Positions 37,260 to 45,764 of a stretch of 64,000 nucleotides of DNA are shown piece after piece. Position numbers and translations under genes: made by a program. The notes under the pieces are model-generated. The model was given only the letters and a program-made list of their open reading frames with translations. It ran no database searches and was not told where the DNA came from. Origin of the DNA: Deinococcus gobiensis I-0 (GTDB lineage: Bacteria; Deinococcota; Deinococci; Deinococcales; Deinococcaceae); NCBI RefSeq assembly GCF_000252445.1, contig NC_017771.1, forward strand, positions 1 to 64,000. The letters run 5' to 3'. The stretch's first letter is position 1; each line of letters begins with the position of its first letter.

Positions 37260-38192
37260 TTACGCCCGTGCCCATGTCGGCATGTTTTCACTGAGAATCT
37301 CAAACGCCGCAAACATGGCCGCCCGAGCTCCCCCTGCCACCGCGAAGGCTACCTGATTCCCAGTGCTCACATCCCCCGCGGCGAACACCCCATCCACAGA
37401 CGTCTTCTGATTATTCGGCGTCACGAAAATGCCCCCCGACTCGATCTTGCATCCCAGCGTTTCGGCGAGCGCCGCATTCAACTTCCGCTCCCCATGGGTG
37501 TACAACACCGCACGCTCCGCACTTGTACCGTCAGCAAAATGCAACCGGACCCCCTTGGGGATGCCCTCGACACGTTCGAGCGCACTGTCCACCAGTGTCA
37601 CGCCCACACCCTGCAGCTGCTCCCGCTGTTCCGCCGTGAAGTCATGCGGGCCAGTCCCACAGACCAGCAGATCACGCGACAATTTCTGGTGGTACAGGAT
37701 GGTCCAGAGGCCATCCGGACCCGTGAGGCCAGGTTGATAGAGCGCCAACGGCTGGTCCCTCACTTCCCAGCCGTAGCAATATGGGCAATGCTGCACGCCC
37801 CGGCCCCATTCTTCTCGAAGGCCAGGGATCGGGGGCAGGATGTCTTGAACACCCGTCGCCAGGATGAGCTTGCGGGCCTGGATGGTGCGGCCGTCCGTAA
37901 GGTGGGCGGTGAAGGCATTGTTCTCGCCCGTGATCTGAGTCACCTCGGCTTCGATAATGGGCAGTTCGTACTGCGCGAGCTGGGCGCGGGCGGTCTGCAG
38001 GAGCTCCGCAGGATTGGTGCCGTCCTGGGTCAGGAAGCCGTGGGTGTGCTGGGCGGCCGCGTTTCGGCTCGGACCAGCAGTGCACAGGACGCCACGGCGC
38101 ATGCCACGTGCGGTATAGAGGGCCGCGCTGAGACCAGCGAAGCCGCCCCCGATGATCAAGATGTCGTAAGGCGCAGTCGGGTCGTGGGTCAT
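37260..38192 (-). CDS. FAD/NAD(P)-binding oxidoreductase, thioredoxin-reductase-like
   Basis: 310 aa. The FAD-binding GGGFAGLSAALY motif is at residues ~15-26. The redox motif HCPYCYGWE is at ~135-143, in the place of the CxxC of thioredoxin reductases. The NAD/FAD motif GVFAAGDVSTG lies near the C-terminus. The second dinucleotide-binding motif is weak, as in the ferredoxin-type reductase-like branch. A related protein is encoded at 61520. Substrate unknown. Confidence 0.82.
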   Translation of the reverse strand: MTHDPTAPYDILIIGGGFAGLSAALYTARGMRRGVLCTAGPSRNAAAQHTHGFLTQDGTNPAELLQTARAQLAQYELPIIEAEVTQITGENNAFTAHLTDGRTIQARKLILATGVQDILPPIPGLREEWGRGVQHCPYCYGWEVRDQPLALYQPGLTGPDGLWTILYHQKLSRDLLVCGTGPHDFTAEQREQLQGVGVTLVDSALERVEGIPKGVRLHFADGTSAERAVLYTHGERKLNAALAETLGCKIESGGIFVTPNNQKTSVDGVFAAGDVSTGNQVAFAVAGGARAAMFAAFEILSENMPTWARA

Positions 38193-38256
38193 GCGCTCAG
38201 CCTACTGGGCGAAGGAGTACGGCGTACACGCAAAAGAGGCACCATGACGTCATCAG

Positions 38257-38508
38257 GTGAAGGCTGGCGAGACGGTAAGTTTGGGACGGGGATTGACCGG
38301 GAGAATCTCCTCTTTGATAATCGGTAAAGACGGTAAACAGTATGCCTATGTTGCAACAACAGAAGGCCAGAAAAAGGTCTTGGCTGAGAGTTTAGGTTCG
38401 GCACAACAGTTAGGAATCAATTCACCCGTTAGAAATCCACGCGTATCAGGTAATCCAGCTCTCATTTCACGAGGTTATGCAGAAGTTAATTCGCGTCAGA
38501 AAAAATAA
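38257..38508 (+). pseudogene. Short AT-rich ORF, possible C-terminal stub of a larger toxin-type protein
   Basis: The ORF opens at GTG 38257 inside sequence that looks fused to the flavoprotein's 5' region. Only the last ~60 residues (KDGKQYAYVATTEGQKKVLA onward) look native, with GINSPVRNP near the end. It is followed 35 bp later by the HSHP-motif gene. It may be the remaining tail of a larger secreted or toxin protein, which would be inference. Confidence 0.4.
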
Positions 38509-38543
38509 TAAGTCAGCTACCTGAAACCTTATCGAGGTTAACG

Positions 38544-38870
38544 GTGAAAAAATCCGACTTCAGTCTCAAGGATTTAGCTGCTATTACCGGTCAGGAGGGT
38601 GTTGAATTCGCCATGTTTCGTAACGGTGATAGAACACTGATTATCAGAGATACCGAGAGACAAGTGCCTTTGACGGAAGCTCAACTTCGAAAACTTGCCG
38701 ATGAGGGTTGGCGCTGGAGCGCGCATAGTCATCCTGATGGAACTATTTACTCCTCTGAGGGAGACGTTAAAGTGCTGGGACTATTTAAAAATAGTGCAAT
38801 TATTACTCCCAATACTAAAAGAGGTCAATTCGATAAAAATGGAGATGTTCTAGGAGGGTGGTTGCCATGA
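38544..38870 (+). CDS. HSHP-motif protein, JAB/polymorphic-toxin-like
   Basis: 108 aa from GTG 38544. The segment GWRWSAHSHPDGTIYSSEGD has a His-x-His-Pro with a later Ser and Asp, resembling the JAB-like metal-binding pattern and the WRWxxHTHPG segment in some polymorphic-toxin modules. Its stop overlaps the next ATG (ATGA). Low GC marks it as acquired. Whether it is a toxin domain or an accessory is not settled by sequence. Confidence 0.55.
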   Translation: MKKSDFSLKDLAAITGQEGVEFAMFRNGDRTLIIRDTERQVPLTEAQLRKLADEGWRWSAHSHPDGTIYSSEGDVKVLGLFKNSAIITPNTKRGQFDKNGDVLGGWLP

Positions 38871-39157
38871 ATGCTAAAAAGGCTCGACTTAGTTATGAAG
38901 CTATTAAAGAAATAGCAAGAAAGGAGTTTATTAAAGCACTACCTGAATATGATTGTTCGGATTTTGCTGTAAAAATGCAGAACGGCGAGATTAGAGGTGG
39001 AATAGCAGTTGATACTGCTGATAGAACTGTGCAGTACGGAGTATATGAAGCTCGCGAAAGCGATGCAGATCCTTTGGTGGAATATGGAAGGATAGTAATT
39101 AATCCATATACTGGCGATTGCCTAAGTGTAGAAATACTTAGTATGACTAAATTGTAG
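38867..39157 (+). CDS. Small acidic partner of the HSHP protein (possible immunity protein)
   Basis: 96 aa from ATG 38867, with GGAGGG eight bases upstream and ATGA overlap with the HSHP gene. Mixed alpha/beta, ending NPYTGDCLSVEILSMTKL. Size, coupling and low GC fit an immunity protein, but no family was recognised. 39158-39251 is AT-rich with no gene seen. Confidence 0.55.
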   Translation: MNAKKARLSYEAIKEIARKEFIKALPEYDCSDFAVKMQNGEIRGGIAVDTADRTVQYGVYEARESDADPLVEYGRIVINPYTGDCLSVEILSMTKL

Positions 39158-39251
39158 ATATCGCAGTTTATATTTGAGATAAACTTCAGATTTTAAGAAT
39201 TTCCGTTGCAATCTAGTTAACCTGTTAGATTATTTCAAATTCACTGCGCAC

Positions 39252-40877
39252 TTAATTGGAATTAACTATGGTTTCTAATGGACTGTTCCCCGCCAAGGCC
39301 TCCTGATCGCGCTCCTTGAGCTTGAGGCGGCTGAGCTTGCCCCGCAACACCTCCAGGGTGTACTCCCCCTCCCCGAAGAGCGAGGCATCCAGATCTTTCG
39401 GTAGCTCGATGACCACCGCGTGCCGCTCGGCGTCGTAGCGCAGTTCCACTTTGCCCCGGGCATGGCGCTCCTTGAGGGCTTCGAGCTTCTTCGGATTGCT
39501 GTTCAGGAACCCGCCCCGCCGCTTGCCACTGTCGCGCAGGGTCACGACCTGCCCAGCCTGGGGCAGCTCAACGTCGTACTTCGTATCCAGGTACCCCGCG
39601 AGGTTGTGCCGGGGAGCGACCTCCCCGTGGGTCAGCAGTACCTTCCCCGGGCTGTAGCGGGCAATCATGCCCAGCAGGCCGCCCCGGTCGGCATGGGCCG
39701 AGAGGTAGAAGCGCTCGACCCGAGCGTAGGCGGGCACTGGCTCGCGTCCCCCCCGACCGTCCGGGAGCAACACGTCCCCACCCTGCTGCAACTCCAGCAG
39801 CCGTCGCCCCGGCGACTCGGCGTCCTGATACCCCACGACAAACAGGGCATTGCCCGCCTCTGGAAGCCACGCCCGCGCGTACACCGGGCTAGCCCCGGCG
39901 TGCAGCATCCCACTGGACGCCACGACCACGGCAGGACCGTCCGAGGCCAAGATCCGTTCCCGGTCACGCCGGTCTCCAACAAGCGTGACAGTGCCCCCCA
40001 GGAAGACCGGCTGCCCACTCGACTGCCGCCGGTTCTGCAGGGCCTGTGGAAGGAGGGGGAGCAGGTCCTCGTAGGTCTGCGTCATCTGCCGGGTCAGCCC
40101 GTCGAGGTAGAGCGGCACGCTGGGGAGCAGGCCACTGGCCATGCCCGTCTGCAGGATCTGCGTGATCTCCTGGGCCCGCCCCAGGGCGAAGGAGGGGATC
40201 AGCACCTTGCCCCCCGCCCGCAGGGTCTCCCCGATGGCGGCGACGAAGGTGCGGACCTGCTCTTTCCTGGACGGTAGGAGCGTGTCACCGTAGGTACTCT
40301 CGGAGACCACCGCATCGACGGGCGTAACCTGCGCCGGCAGCCAGGCAGCGTTGACGACCGGCGTATCCACATTGCTCACATCCCCGGTGTGGAAGACGCT
40401 GCGGCCGCCGCTTTCGATCAGGACACTTGCGGCCCCGAGGAGGTGTCCACTCGGAAACAGGGTGAAGGCGAAGCCGTGGTCACTGACGCGCTGGAAATAG
40501 GGGATGGGATGCAGACGCTCGAGGGTGCGCTTGAGTTCCTCTGGGCTGAACATCGGGAAGCCTTGCTCGGTGCTGACCTTGAGGGTATCGGCGAGCACCA
40601 GGCCGGCGATGCGGGCCGTGGCCTCGGTGCAGTAGATCCGCAGGTCTGGGAAGCGCCGGATGACGACTGGAATCCCTGCGACGTGGTCAAGGTGGGCGTG
40701 CGTAAGGACCATCGCCGTAGGCGGGTGTTCTCCCAGGATCTCAAGCTTTGGGAGCGCCGCTTCACCGACCTGCCCCGGCCGCAGTCCGGCGTCGATGAGG
40801 AGGTTACCTTCCTTCAGGAGATAGAGATAGGAACTTGCCCCTACTTCGTCCGTTCCACCCAGGCCAATGAATTGCAT
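39252..40877 (-). CDS. Metallo-beta-lactamase/beta-CASP family nuclease
   Basis: 541 aa from ATG 40877 (MQFIGLGGTDEVG). The metal-binding THAHLDHVAG is at residues ~80-89, then HLLGAAS and VFHTGDVSN. Beta-CASP signatures are SESTYGD, AVVVASSGMLHAG and the final YLSAHADRGG and LTHGE. These enzymes process RNA or DNA 3' or 5' ends. A C-terminal ~120-residue extension is unassigned. It is most like CPSF/YSH1-type bacterial homologues; substrate unknown. Confidence 0.88.
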   Translation of the reverse strand: MQFIGLGGTDEVGASSYLYLLKEGNLLIDAGLRPGQVGEAALPKLEILGEHPPTAMVLTHAHLDHVAGIPVVIRRFPDLRIYCTEATARIAGLVLADTLKVSTEQGFPMFSPEELKRTLERLHPIPYFQRVSDHGFAFTLFPSGHLLGAASVLIESGGRSVFHTGDVSNVDTPVVNAAWLPAQVTPVDAVVSESTYGDTLLPSRKEQVRTFVAAIGETLRAGGKVLIPSFALGRAQEITQILQTGMASGLLPSVPLYLDGLTRQMTQTYEDLLPLLPQALQNRRQSSGQPVFLGGTVTLVGDRRDRERILASDGPAVVVASSGMLHAGASPVYARAWLPEAGNALFVVGYQDAESPGRRLLELQQGGDVLLPDGRGGREPVPAYARVERFYLSAHADRGGLLGMIARYSPGKVLLTHGEVAPRHNLAGYLDTKYDVELPQAGQVVTLRDSGKRRGGFLNSNPKKLEALKERHARGKVELRYDAERHAVVIELPKDLDASLFGEGEYTLEVLRGKLSRLKLKERDQEALAGNSPLETIVNSN

Positions 40878-40996
40878 GACCTTCACTGTAGGGATAGGCC
40901 CTCGCAGAAGGCGAGCGGCCGCATGGCGACGCATCGGCCAACCAGAAACGCGCTGACAATCCAGGTATGCCCAGGCCTCGACCGATCAAGCTCCTT

Positions 40997-41563
40997 CTAC
41001 CCCACTTGCAGGTGTACGCGCTCCTCCGGAAGGCGCAACCCGACCAGCGAGCACAACGCGACCATGGGCGCTCGCGGCAAGGCCTGCGCGAACAAGGCCT
41101 GCACCAACTCTGGCCCAGTCAACACCCAGGGGCGGTAGACCCGCGGTTGCGTGAGCGCGTCATAGATATCCGCCACCGCCACCACCGCACTCAACGGGTC
41201 CAACTCCGTCTGACCCCCGGGATAGCCCTGGCCGTCCAGCCGCTCATGGTGTCGCAATACTGCTGTCACGACCTCCGCCGGCACCCCCGGCCAACGCTCC
41301 CGCACCAGTTGCGCCCCGTAGGCCGCGTGGTGCTGCATCGCCTGCCGCTCCAGCGCAGTCAATGGTCCAGGCTTGTTCAGCACACTTGGGCAAACGCCGA
41401 CCTTCCCCACGTCGTGCAGATACCCAGCGATCAAGGCCAACTCCACATCTACATTCAGCAGGAAAGCGATTCGGGATGCCAGCAGACCCACCCGTTCAGC
41501 ATGACCCCCACAGGTTCTTTCGACCAGGTGGGAGAGTGGAGTGGGGATACCCAGCGTTGCCAT
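40997..41563 (-). CDS. HD-GYP/HDIG-domain phosphohydrolase
   Basis: 188 aa from ATG 41563; a longer start at 41641 would overlap the divergent gene. Metal-binding residues are GHAERV, then LHDVGKVG, then HHAAYG, then HHERLDGQGYPGG, followed by ADIYDALT. The order and the final YPGG match HD-GYP-type cyclic-di-GMP phosphodiesterases or related signalling hydrolases. No sensor domain is fused. It could couple nucleotide signalling to the pilus-like genes next door. Confidence 0.82.
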   Translation of the reverse strand: MATLGIPTPLSHLVERTCGGHAERVGLLASRIAFLLNVDVELALIAGYLHDVGKVGVCPSVLNKPGPLTALERQAMQHHAAYGAQLVRERWPGVPAEVVTAVLRHHERLDGQGYPGGQTELDPLSAVVAVADIYDALTQPRVYRPWVLTGPELVQALFAQALPRAPMVALCSLVGLRLPEERVHLQVG

Positions 41564-41624
41564 CACATCATTCAAGCACTCCGGCCGCTCCCACGTGCCA
41601 AGTGCGGCGCCTGAGGACACCCAC

Positions 41625-42461
41625 ATGTCTACCCCCGTCATCTACAGCGTGCTCGGTCTCCTCATCACCATGGTCGGCATCCTCAACATGCCCCGTCATA
41701 AGTGGCCTACAAGCTTCAGGGGCGTCCTGGCACTCCTCCTCGGCTCACTGTTCTGGCCAGTCGTGCTCCTGGCCCTCTGGTATGACCAGCAACGGGCCAC
41801 CTGGAAGGAGCCCCCACCTACCCCCAAAGTCTGGTTGAAAGTCAAGGAGCAGAGCGGGGCCTACACCCTTGGGCCGCTCACGCTCATCATCCGGTACCGG
41901 CCACGTCGCTGCCGCACGTCGGGTCGGTGGACCATTCTGGTCCGCCCTCGTCCCAGCCTCAATGCCCCGCTCCTGATCCGGCGTCAGGGCTTCAGCATCA
42001 ACCTGCTGTTTCGCCAATACCATTTCCTGATGCTCGCGCCCGTGAGCCAGGCCTCCCCCATCCCTCCCCCATCGCTGACGGCCAGGCCCCGGCAGGAGCA
42101 GGCCTTCACGCTGAGCGAGATCCTGATCGTCATCGCCATCCTCGGCATCCTGGCGGCCGTCCTCATCCCCAGTTTTCTGAATGCCCGTATGGCTGCACAA
42201 CGCAAGCTGATCGACACCTATGCTCAAACCTGCCAGATCGCGGCCGAGAAACGCCGGAACTACCTCACCAATACCCTGACTCTCCCGGCCCCTGGAGGCT
42301 TTGCCCCCACCTGCGCCACCCTCGGGGTCACTCCCCCGTCTTATGTCACCAAAGCAGAATTCCGGGACCAGGGCGACCGCTACGAGCTGGTGGTGCAGGG
42401 CCAGGTCAGAGGCAGCACGTATACCCAGAGTGCGACCCTCATCAAGCAGGTCACGAGATGA
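41625..42461 (+). CDS. Membrane protein fused to a type IV pilin-like domain
   Basis: 278 aa. Residues ~1-140 match the 31.8-kb membrane protein (FWPVVLLALWYDQQRATWKEP, then YTLGPLTLIIRYRP). From ~160 a prepilin-type segment follows: QEQAFTLSEILIVIAILGIL, with Glu at mature position 5. The residue before Phe is Ala rather than Gly, so cleavage by a prepilin peptidase would be atypical. The globular tail has two Cys. The next gene overlaps by ATGA. Confidence 0.75.
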   Translation: MSTPVIYSVLGLLITMVGILNMPRHKWPTSFRGVLALLLGSLFWPVVLLALWYDQQRATWKEPPPTPKVWLKVKEQSGAYTLGPLTLIIRYRPRRCRTSGRWTILVRPRPSLNAPLLIRRQGFSINLLFRQYHFLMLAPVSQASPIPPPSLTARPRQEQAFTLSEILIVIAILGILAAVLIPSFLNARMAAQRKLIDTYAQTCQIAAEKRRNYLTNTLTLPAPGGFAPTCATLGVTPPSYVTKAEFRDQGDRYELVVQGQVRGSTYTQSATLIKQVTR

Positions 42462-42808
42462 CGGCCACCCCAGGCGCCCTTGACCATCCACGGGCGCGGC
42501 AGGAAAGCACGGCGCTGTTCAGAGAGATGTTCGGCGTCTGCGAACGCCAAGGGGAACTGCTCACGCTCAGTATCGTGACGGCCCTGATGCTCGACCACCA
42601 CCGGGGAGACCCACCCATCCATATTCGGGAGGACACCTATTACATAGGGGACCGCCCACTCCTTCCCTACCTGCGGCAACTACAAGACCTCCGCGAGTCC
42701 TATCACGCCCAGGTGGGCATTCAGCCCTACAAGGCTTACGGCGAGGTGCAGGAGCGGTTGCGCCAGCTGCTCAATCCCTCGCGCTTTGCGCAGAGACCAG
42801 AGGCATGA
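42458..42808 (+). CDS. Unknown protein coupled to the pilin-fusion gene
   Basis: 116 aa, start overlapping the upstream stop and own stop overlapping the next gene (both ATGA). It is helical and soluble (TALFREMFGVCERQGELLTLS). No motif known. The tight coupling places it with the pilin fusion. Confidence 0.6.
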   Translation: MTATPGALDHPRARQESTALFREMFGVCERQGELLTLSIVTALMLDHHRGDPPIHIREDTYYIGDRPLLPYLRQLQDLRESYHAQVGIQPYKAYGEVQERLRQLLNPSRFAQRPEA

Positions 42809-43245
42809 CCAGTCCTGCCCAGTTGCCCCTCCTGCCCGTCTACATCCTCGGTGCCCTCCAGCAGGGTCCTCGCACCTCCCTCGAGATCTACCGCGAGATT
42901 CCTTTTCCCATCGCGCTCGCTCAGGTGCGCGGCATCCTCGAAAAACTCCAGCAAGCCTTCTTCATTCGAGCAAGCGGGACGCTCCGGCAGCCTCAGTACG
43001 AACTCTGCCCCCAGGCCACCCCGTGCACCGACAACTACACCGACGCCGACTTCGAACTCGTCCTCGGCTGCCTCAATCTCCACCGCACCGAACTCGAACT
43101 CAGCCGCGCTACCCGCCTGGACCGCGCCTGCGTCCACCAGATTCTGGTGGACGCGCTCCGACAAGAGCTCGTGCAGATGACGTGCGTGGGCAATCTCCAG
43201 ATCTACACGAGACAGGTGCCAACCAGAAACCACCGCACCATTTGA
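42805..43245 (+). CDS. Unknown protein with winged-helix-like segments
   Basis: 146 aa, ATGA overlap upstream. GPRTSLEIYREIPFPIALAQVRGILEKLQ and a second HTH-like stretch (LSRATRLDRACVHQILVDALRQ) suggest a DNA-binding pair, without a recognised family. It is the last gene before promoter site C. Confidence 0.55.
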   Translation: MTSPAQLPLLPVYILGALQQGPRTSLEIYREIPFPIALAQVRGILEKLQQAFFIRASGTLRQPQYELCPQATPCTDNYTDADFELVLGCLNLHRTELELSRATRLDRACVHQILVDALRQELVQMTCVGNLQIYTRQVPTRNHRTI

Positions 43246-43247
43246 GG
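43220..43247 (+). promoter_or_regulatory. 28-nt promoter-like element (site C)
   Basis: CAACCAGAAA at 43220, then CACCAT in the -10 position (43236-43241). A GTG lies at offset 27, and the SD-preceded ATG of the next gene follows at 43259. It overlaps the end of the upstream gene. Confidence 0.55.
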
Positions 43248-43258
43248 TGGAGGCACCC

Positions 43259-44044
43259 ATGAAGAAACTCATCCCTACGTTTGCCCTGCTGACTGCTCTG
43301 CTCCTGCCCACCGCGAGCGCCGCCGACATGAACATCACCCTCGACGACGCCCAGGCCGAGAGCTACACCCTCGAACTCGGCCCCGGTGCCCTGGCGACCC
43401 TGACCTGGCCCGACCCGGTCAAGGACGTGACCGTCACCCGCAGCGGCATCATCGAAACCAAGATCATCGACAACCGCGTGATTATCGCCGGCCTGAGCAG
43501 CAACGGGAACACCCCCATCCAGATCACCACCGAAAGCGGTGTCCGTACCTGGCGCGTCCGGATGAGCAGCCAGCAAAACGGCAGCATCGTCAATGTCCGC
43601 GTCCTCCCCCCCAAGGCCGAGGCCCCCACCACCGTCGTCATCGGCGACCCGGCCCCCGGGGCAGCCGCCGTGACCAGCGCCCCCACCAGCACGACCGGCG
43701 TGCAGCTGAGCCTGACCACCAGCACCAAGCCCACGGAGCCGGTCCGCACCGAGGATCTCCCCGAGATCAAGTTCAACCTGACCCGTGACGGCAACGTGGT
43801 CGTCCTCTCCTACACCCTCAAGGCCGGGGGGAGCGGCGTGCTGGTGGACGAGCGTCAACTCATCGCGTCCGCCGGTCAGGTGCGCCCCACCCTGAGCGTG
43901 CTGCGCCTCCAGCCCCACGAGGTCCGCTACGGCACCCTCAGCATCCAGAACGCCGGCCAGAGTGGCAGCGCCCTGAAAGTCAGCTGGCCCTACCAGATCG
44001 GCATGACCGCCCAGGTCATGAGTCAGCAACTCGTCACCCCCTGA
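43259..44044 (+). CDS. Secreted beta-rich protein with signal peptide
   Basis: 261 aa starting MKKLIPTFALLTALLLPTASAA, a clear signal peptide. The mature part has two beta-sandwich-like halves joined by a Pro/Ala/Thr linker (about 118-150). The ATG 43259 has GGAGG upstream; GTG 43247 would add four residues. No family recognised. Probably exported or surface-associated, perhaps with the pilin-like proteins. Confidence 0.65.
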   Translation: MKKLIPTFALLTALLLPTASAADMNITLDDAQAESYTLELGPGALATLTWPDPVKDVTVTRSGIIETKIIDNRVIIAGLSSNGNTPIQITTESGVRTWRVRMSSQQNGSIVNVRVLPPKAEAPTTVVIGDPAPGAAAVTSAPTSTTGVQLSLTTSTKPTEPVRTEDLPEIKFNLTRDGNVVVLSYTLKAGGSGVLVDERQLIASAGQVRPTLSVLRLQPHEVRYGTLSIQNAGQSGSALKVSWPYQIGMTAQVMSQQLVTP

Positions 44045-44047
44045 GCC

Positions 44048-44520
44048 ATGCCGAACGGAGATACCCATACCGCCATCAACCTGGGCGCCCTTCTGGGCTT
44101 CGGTGGGGTGTACCTGGCTCTCGGCCTGCCCTGGACACCTCCCGCCAGTGCCCTGGTGGGGGGGTACCTCTTCGGCACCCTCTTCCTCACGCCGGACCTG
44201 GACCTCGGCCACCGCGCCCGCGTCCGGGCCCGGCGCAACTGGGGGGCCCTCGGTGCCCTCTGGCTCCCTCTCGGAATACTCGTCAAGCATCGAGGTGTCA
44301 TCCACACCTGGGGGCGGGGACCGGCACTTCTCCTCCTGTACTTTGTGGTCGTCTTCGGCGGCGTGCTCGCCCTCGCCCTCTTCGGGCTCCAGGCCGCCGG
44401 GGTCACCTTCCCCCACACCTGGAATGTGCGCCTCACGCCACAGGCCTTCTGGTGGTTGGCCCTCCCGGGCTATCTCCTCGCCTACTGGATCAACAGGTCG
44501 AGGACCTCTGCGAGCTCCTG
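44048..44520 (+). CDS. DUF2227-like metal-binding membrane protein, C-terminus damaged
   Basis: MPNGDTHTAINLG opens with the metal-binding Asp/His of the DUF2227 family. Segments include TPDLDLG and HRGVIHTWGR, with hydrophobic helices between (about 12-28, 100-120). The open frame runs to 44635, but the last ~45 residues read over the Gre-like segment and look non-native. Either the end was lost by deletion or one base is missing near 44,490. Confidence 0.65.
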
Positions 44521-44802
44521 GCAGGTGCTCAGGTGCTCGAGCATCCCAGCGGCGCGCACGATGTCGTGCAGTTCGGCGACACGATCATCCTCACCGACTT
44601 GGCCTCCGGCAAAGCACAGCGCGTGCAACTCGTGAGCAAGGTGGAGGCCGCCGGTGCCATCGGCACGCTCGTCCAGATCAGTCCGGACAGTCCCGTGGGG
44701 GCCCAGCTGGAAGGCCGCCAGGTGGGCGAGACGATCCGCGTCGTCCTGAAGCAACGCGAAGTGCAGTACCGGATCACGGAGATCGAACCGTACGGCGACT
44801 GA
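44452..44802 (+). CDS. GreA/GreB C-terminal-like protein, N-terminus missing
   Basis: The open frame begins at GTG 44452. From residue ~16 (VEDLCELLAGAQVLE) it follows the Gre/Rnk C-terminal fold: VVQFGDTIILTD, then ISPDSPVGAQLEGRQVGETI and a final QYRITEIEP. It lacks the coiled-coil N-terminal domain with the acidic tip, so cleavage-factor activity is not expected. A binder of RNA polymerase's secondary channel without cleavage function is possible. Confidence 0.55.
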   Translation: MVGPPGLSPRLLDQQVEDLCELLAGAQVLEHPSGAHDVVQFGDTIILTDLASGKAQRVQLVSKVEAAGAIGTLVQISPDSPVGAQLEGRQVGETIRVVLKQREVQYRITEIEPYGD

Positions 44803-44815
44803 ATTGTTAGCGCGC

Positions 44816-45538
44816 TCAGTTCAGCGCCAGTTGCCCTCCAGGACCTGCCGGCGGGGCAGCCTGTCGGGGCAGTTGCCGGGCCTGTTCGAAGGAGACGTCG
44901 GTGTCGGAGTCCTCGACGAAGTAGTAGTACCGCCGACCCTCTGGGGCGTAGAGCCGGATCTTGCGTTCGAGCACGGCCTCCACGCGCAGCCAGTCGCCCT
45001 GGTACTTCACCCACTCGCCTACCTCGGGCAGCGGCTTGAGCGGCGGGGCCTCGTGCTTCGCCTTCACCTCCCGCTTGGCCTGTACACTCGCCGGCAACCG
45101 CACATCCTCCCCCGAGCGCATCAGCCGCACGAAGAGCCCCGTCGGATTGGTCACCCGGCACTCGTTCACCACCAACGCTCGCAGGTCCTCCAGCACCCCT
45201 TTCACCCGCGCCAAGGGATTGCCATAGCGCATGACGGACGAGATCACCTGCTTGGGATCCACCTTCGCCTCAGCAGCTAGGGCGGTGAGTTCCACGTCGA
45301 TCTCCTGAAGGGGAGCAGGTTCAGGGATTGCGGCGTCGCCAGAAGCGTTTGTTGGTAGACGACCTTTGGAGAAGATGCGCCGAATGGTCTTGGCACAGCT
45401 GTGCGGAAAGACCTGAACGGCGGCCTCGAAGGTGGTGATGCCCGCGACGTGCAGCGCGTGACGGGAGATGTCGTAGCAGCTCATGCGGTGGGCCTGCCCC
45501 TCCTGGAGCAGGTCCGTTCTCAGTTGTGTGTTCAACAT
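44816..45538 (-). CDS. Unknown protein with N-terminal domain shared with the 46.0-kb ORF
   Basis: 240 aa from ATG 45538 (MLNTQLRTDLLQEGQ), with GAGG upstream; a GTG at 45622 would add 28 residues. The first ~60 residues (GITTFEAAVQVFP, then TIRRIFS) parallel the small ORF at 45765. The C-terminal part has a compact beta region (VGEWVKYQGDWLRVEAV, then YYYFVEDS). Promoter site F lies upstream. No family recognised. Confidence 0.6.
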   Translation of the reverse strand: MLNTQLRTDLLQEGQAHRMSCYDISRHALHVAGITTFEAAVQVFPHSCAKTIRRIFSKGRLPTNASGDAAIPEPAPLQEIDVELTALAAEAKVDPKQVISSVMRYGNPLARVKGVLEDLRALVVNECRVTNPTGLFVRLMRSGEDVRLPASVQAKREVKAKHEAPPLKPLPEVGEWVKYQGDWLRVEAVLERKIRLYAPEGRRYYYFVEDSDTDVSFEQARQLPRQAAPPAGPGGQLALN

Positions 45539-45697
45539 CTTGCAACACCTCGTTGTGGGTGTTAAGGTGGCGCTATCTGACGGCGCTGCCCTAAACCCCT
45601 CTGAATTGGAAGCGAAACTCACCTTGCCGGGTGGGTTTTCTTCTTGTGATGGGGCCGGATGTCCCCTTGTGCGGCCTGCGATCGTCTGTCGTTACAT

Positions 45698-45725
45698 GAT
45701 CTGAGTATAGGGGGCATTCTGGTTG
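45698..45725 (-). promoter_or_regulatory. 28-nt promoter-like element (site F, minus strand)
   Basis: CAACCAGAAT begins at 45725 on the minus strand. The -10 position holds TATACT (45709-45704), the best -10 of the six sites. The ATG 28 nt on (45697) is followed at once by TAA, giving a start-stop pair in the leader of the downstream gene. Confidence 0.65.
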
Positions 45726-45764
45726 GCCGGTGCGAAGGCGACCGCTGTCCGATCGGGATGAGAC

